Source of the DNA: Pseudomonas sp. ANT_H4
GTDB lineage: Bacteria; Pseudomonadota; Gammaproteobacteria; Pseudomonadales; Pseudomonadaceae
Direction: 5' to 3'
Assembly: GCF_008369295.1 (NCBI RefSeq)
Contig: NZ_VOBG01000001.1
Span: 434,001-498,000 of the forward strand
Length of the DNA: 64,000 nucleotides
The notes beneath the pieces were generated by a model. That model was not told where the DNA came from. It saw only the letters and a list, made by a program, of their open reading frames with translations, and made no database searches. A program made the translations under genes and the position numbers. This document shows positions 63,657 through 64,000 of this stretch, piece after piece (positions within the stretch are counted from its first letter, which is position 1; each line of letters opens with the position of its first letter).

Positions 63657-64000
63657 TGTTCGGCTCCCTGAATGATCAGGCGGGAATCATCTTTAGGGTC
63701 GAGCGTGGTCACGGAGCCGGCTTGGCCGAGGATCTTCGGCAGGCGTTCGCGGTACAGCCGCAGCAGCAGGCCGGGGTCCTTCACCTGGGCAAGGCTGGCG
63801 ACGGTGGCGGTTTGTGCCTGGGCGTTGGCCAAGCGTTCGCGGGCCTGGGCGTGAGCCACCTGCACGGAGCGGTCGGCGTCCTGAGTGGCGGTCTGGGTCA
63901 GCTTCTCGGCGTCGGTGCGGGCGTTGGCCACGGCCTTGTCGGCCTGCTGGCTGGCAGTGAGTACCGCGTTAAAGGCGCTGACGGCCGGGCTCGGCAGGCT
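63653..64000 (-). CDS. HflK-like SPFH protein (partial, 5' end outside window)
   Basis: The last 115 codons of a band-7/SPFH protein. The visible part has a long alanine/glutamine-rich coiled coil and the ending LLLRLYRERLPKILGQAG followed by LDPKDDSRLIIQG, which matches HflK C-termini. Its stop overlaps the P-type ATPase start (ATGA), so the two are co-translated. P-type ATPases joined to HflK/HflC-like genes occur in Pseudomonas; here the paralog is separate from the hflX-hflKC locus. Confidence 0.85.
   Translation of the reverse strand, partial: SLPSPAVSAFNAVLTASQQADKAVANARTDAEKLTQTATQDADRSVQVAHAQARERLANAQAQTATVASLAQVKDPGLLLRLYRERLPKILGQAGSVTTLDPKDDSRLIIQGAEQ

Overview
The window is a contiguous piece of a Pseudomonas chromosome, most likely of the P. 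fluorescens group. The evidence is high-GC coding, near-complete gene packing, REP-type hairpins between genes, and gene order that matches known Pseudomonas blocks: pstSCAB with very long PstA and PstC, purEK next to aspA, pycAB with its LysR regulator, the amiA/folE2/dksA2 zinc-starvation block, and a P-type ATPase joined to an HflK-like gene. No rRNA, tRNA, insertion sequence, prophage or CRISPR array was seen.

Layout. 1-5772 (minus): pstB (cut by the window edge), pstA, pstC and pstS, with Pho boxes before pstS and pstC. 5990-9140: an MFS transporter, a thioesterase and a hexose-6-phosphate mutarotase. 9148-11705 (minus): a DUF3299 protein, a GlsB-type membrane protein, purK and purE. 11961-17331: a LysR regulator divergent from aspA, then an AGCS symporter and a type I asparaginase, forming an aspartate/asparagine/alanine block. 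17393-20670: an AraC regulator, an acetylpolyamine amidohydrolase and a polyamine-binding protein. 20704-24125: a MocR regulator divergent from a PaiB-like protein and two acetyltransferases. 24166-28973: a HipA kinase with its HTH partner gene downstream, and a divergent autotransporter. 29049-34709: pyruvate carboxylase subunits with LysR and RpiR regulators. 34872-41837: a GGDEF/EAL protein, uvrD, a Tim44-like protein and an SMI1/KNR4 protein. 41847-45828: a cation/proton antiporter, a thioesterase, pdxY and a DUF3301 protein.

45822-56326 is a zinc-starvation region. Two divergent operons each start at a Zur-type palindrome: dksA2-zigA-DUF1826-cobW on the minus strand, and folE2, metal ABC transporter (three genes), a hisI paralog, a gamma-carbonic anhydrase and a dihydroorotase on the plus strand. 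amiA lies between them. Most of these genes encode metal chaperones, metal uptake, or second copies of zinc enzymes.

56323-64000 holds a DUF3617 protein, cardiolipin synthase, cyclopropane-fatty-acid synthase, a bufABC-type RiPP (bufferin) operon, a heavy-metal P-type ATPase and the end of an hflK-like gene. The two points most worth follow-up are the hipA upstream region, with four GCA-N6-TGC palindromes spaced 41-42 bp, and the bufABC operon next to a metal ATPase. A further oddity is a group of exact DnaA-box sequences inside two genes, one of them in a 12-bp tandem repeat.
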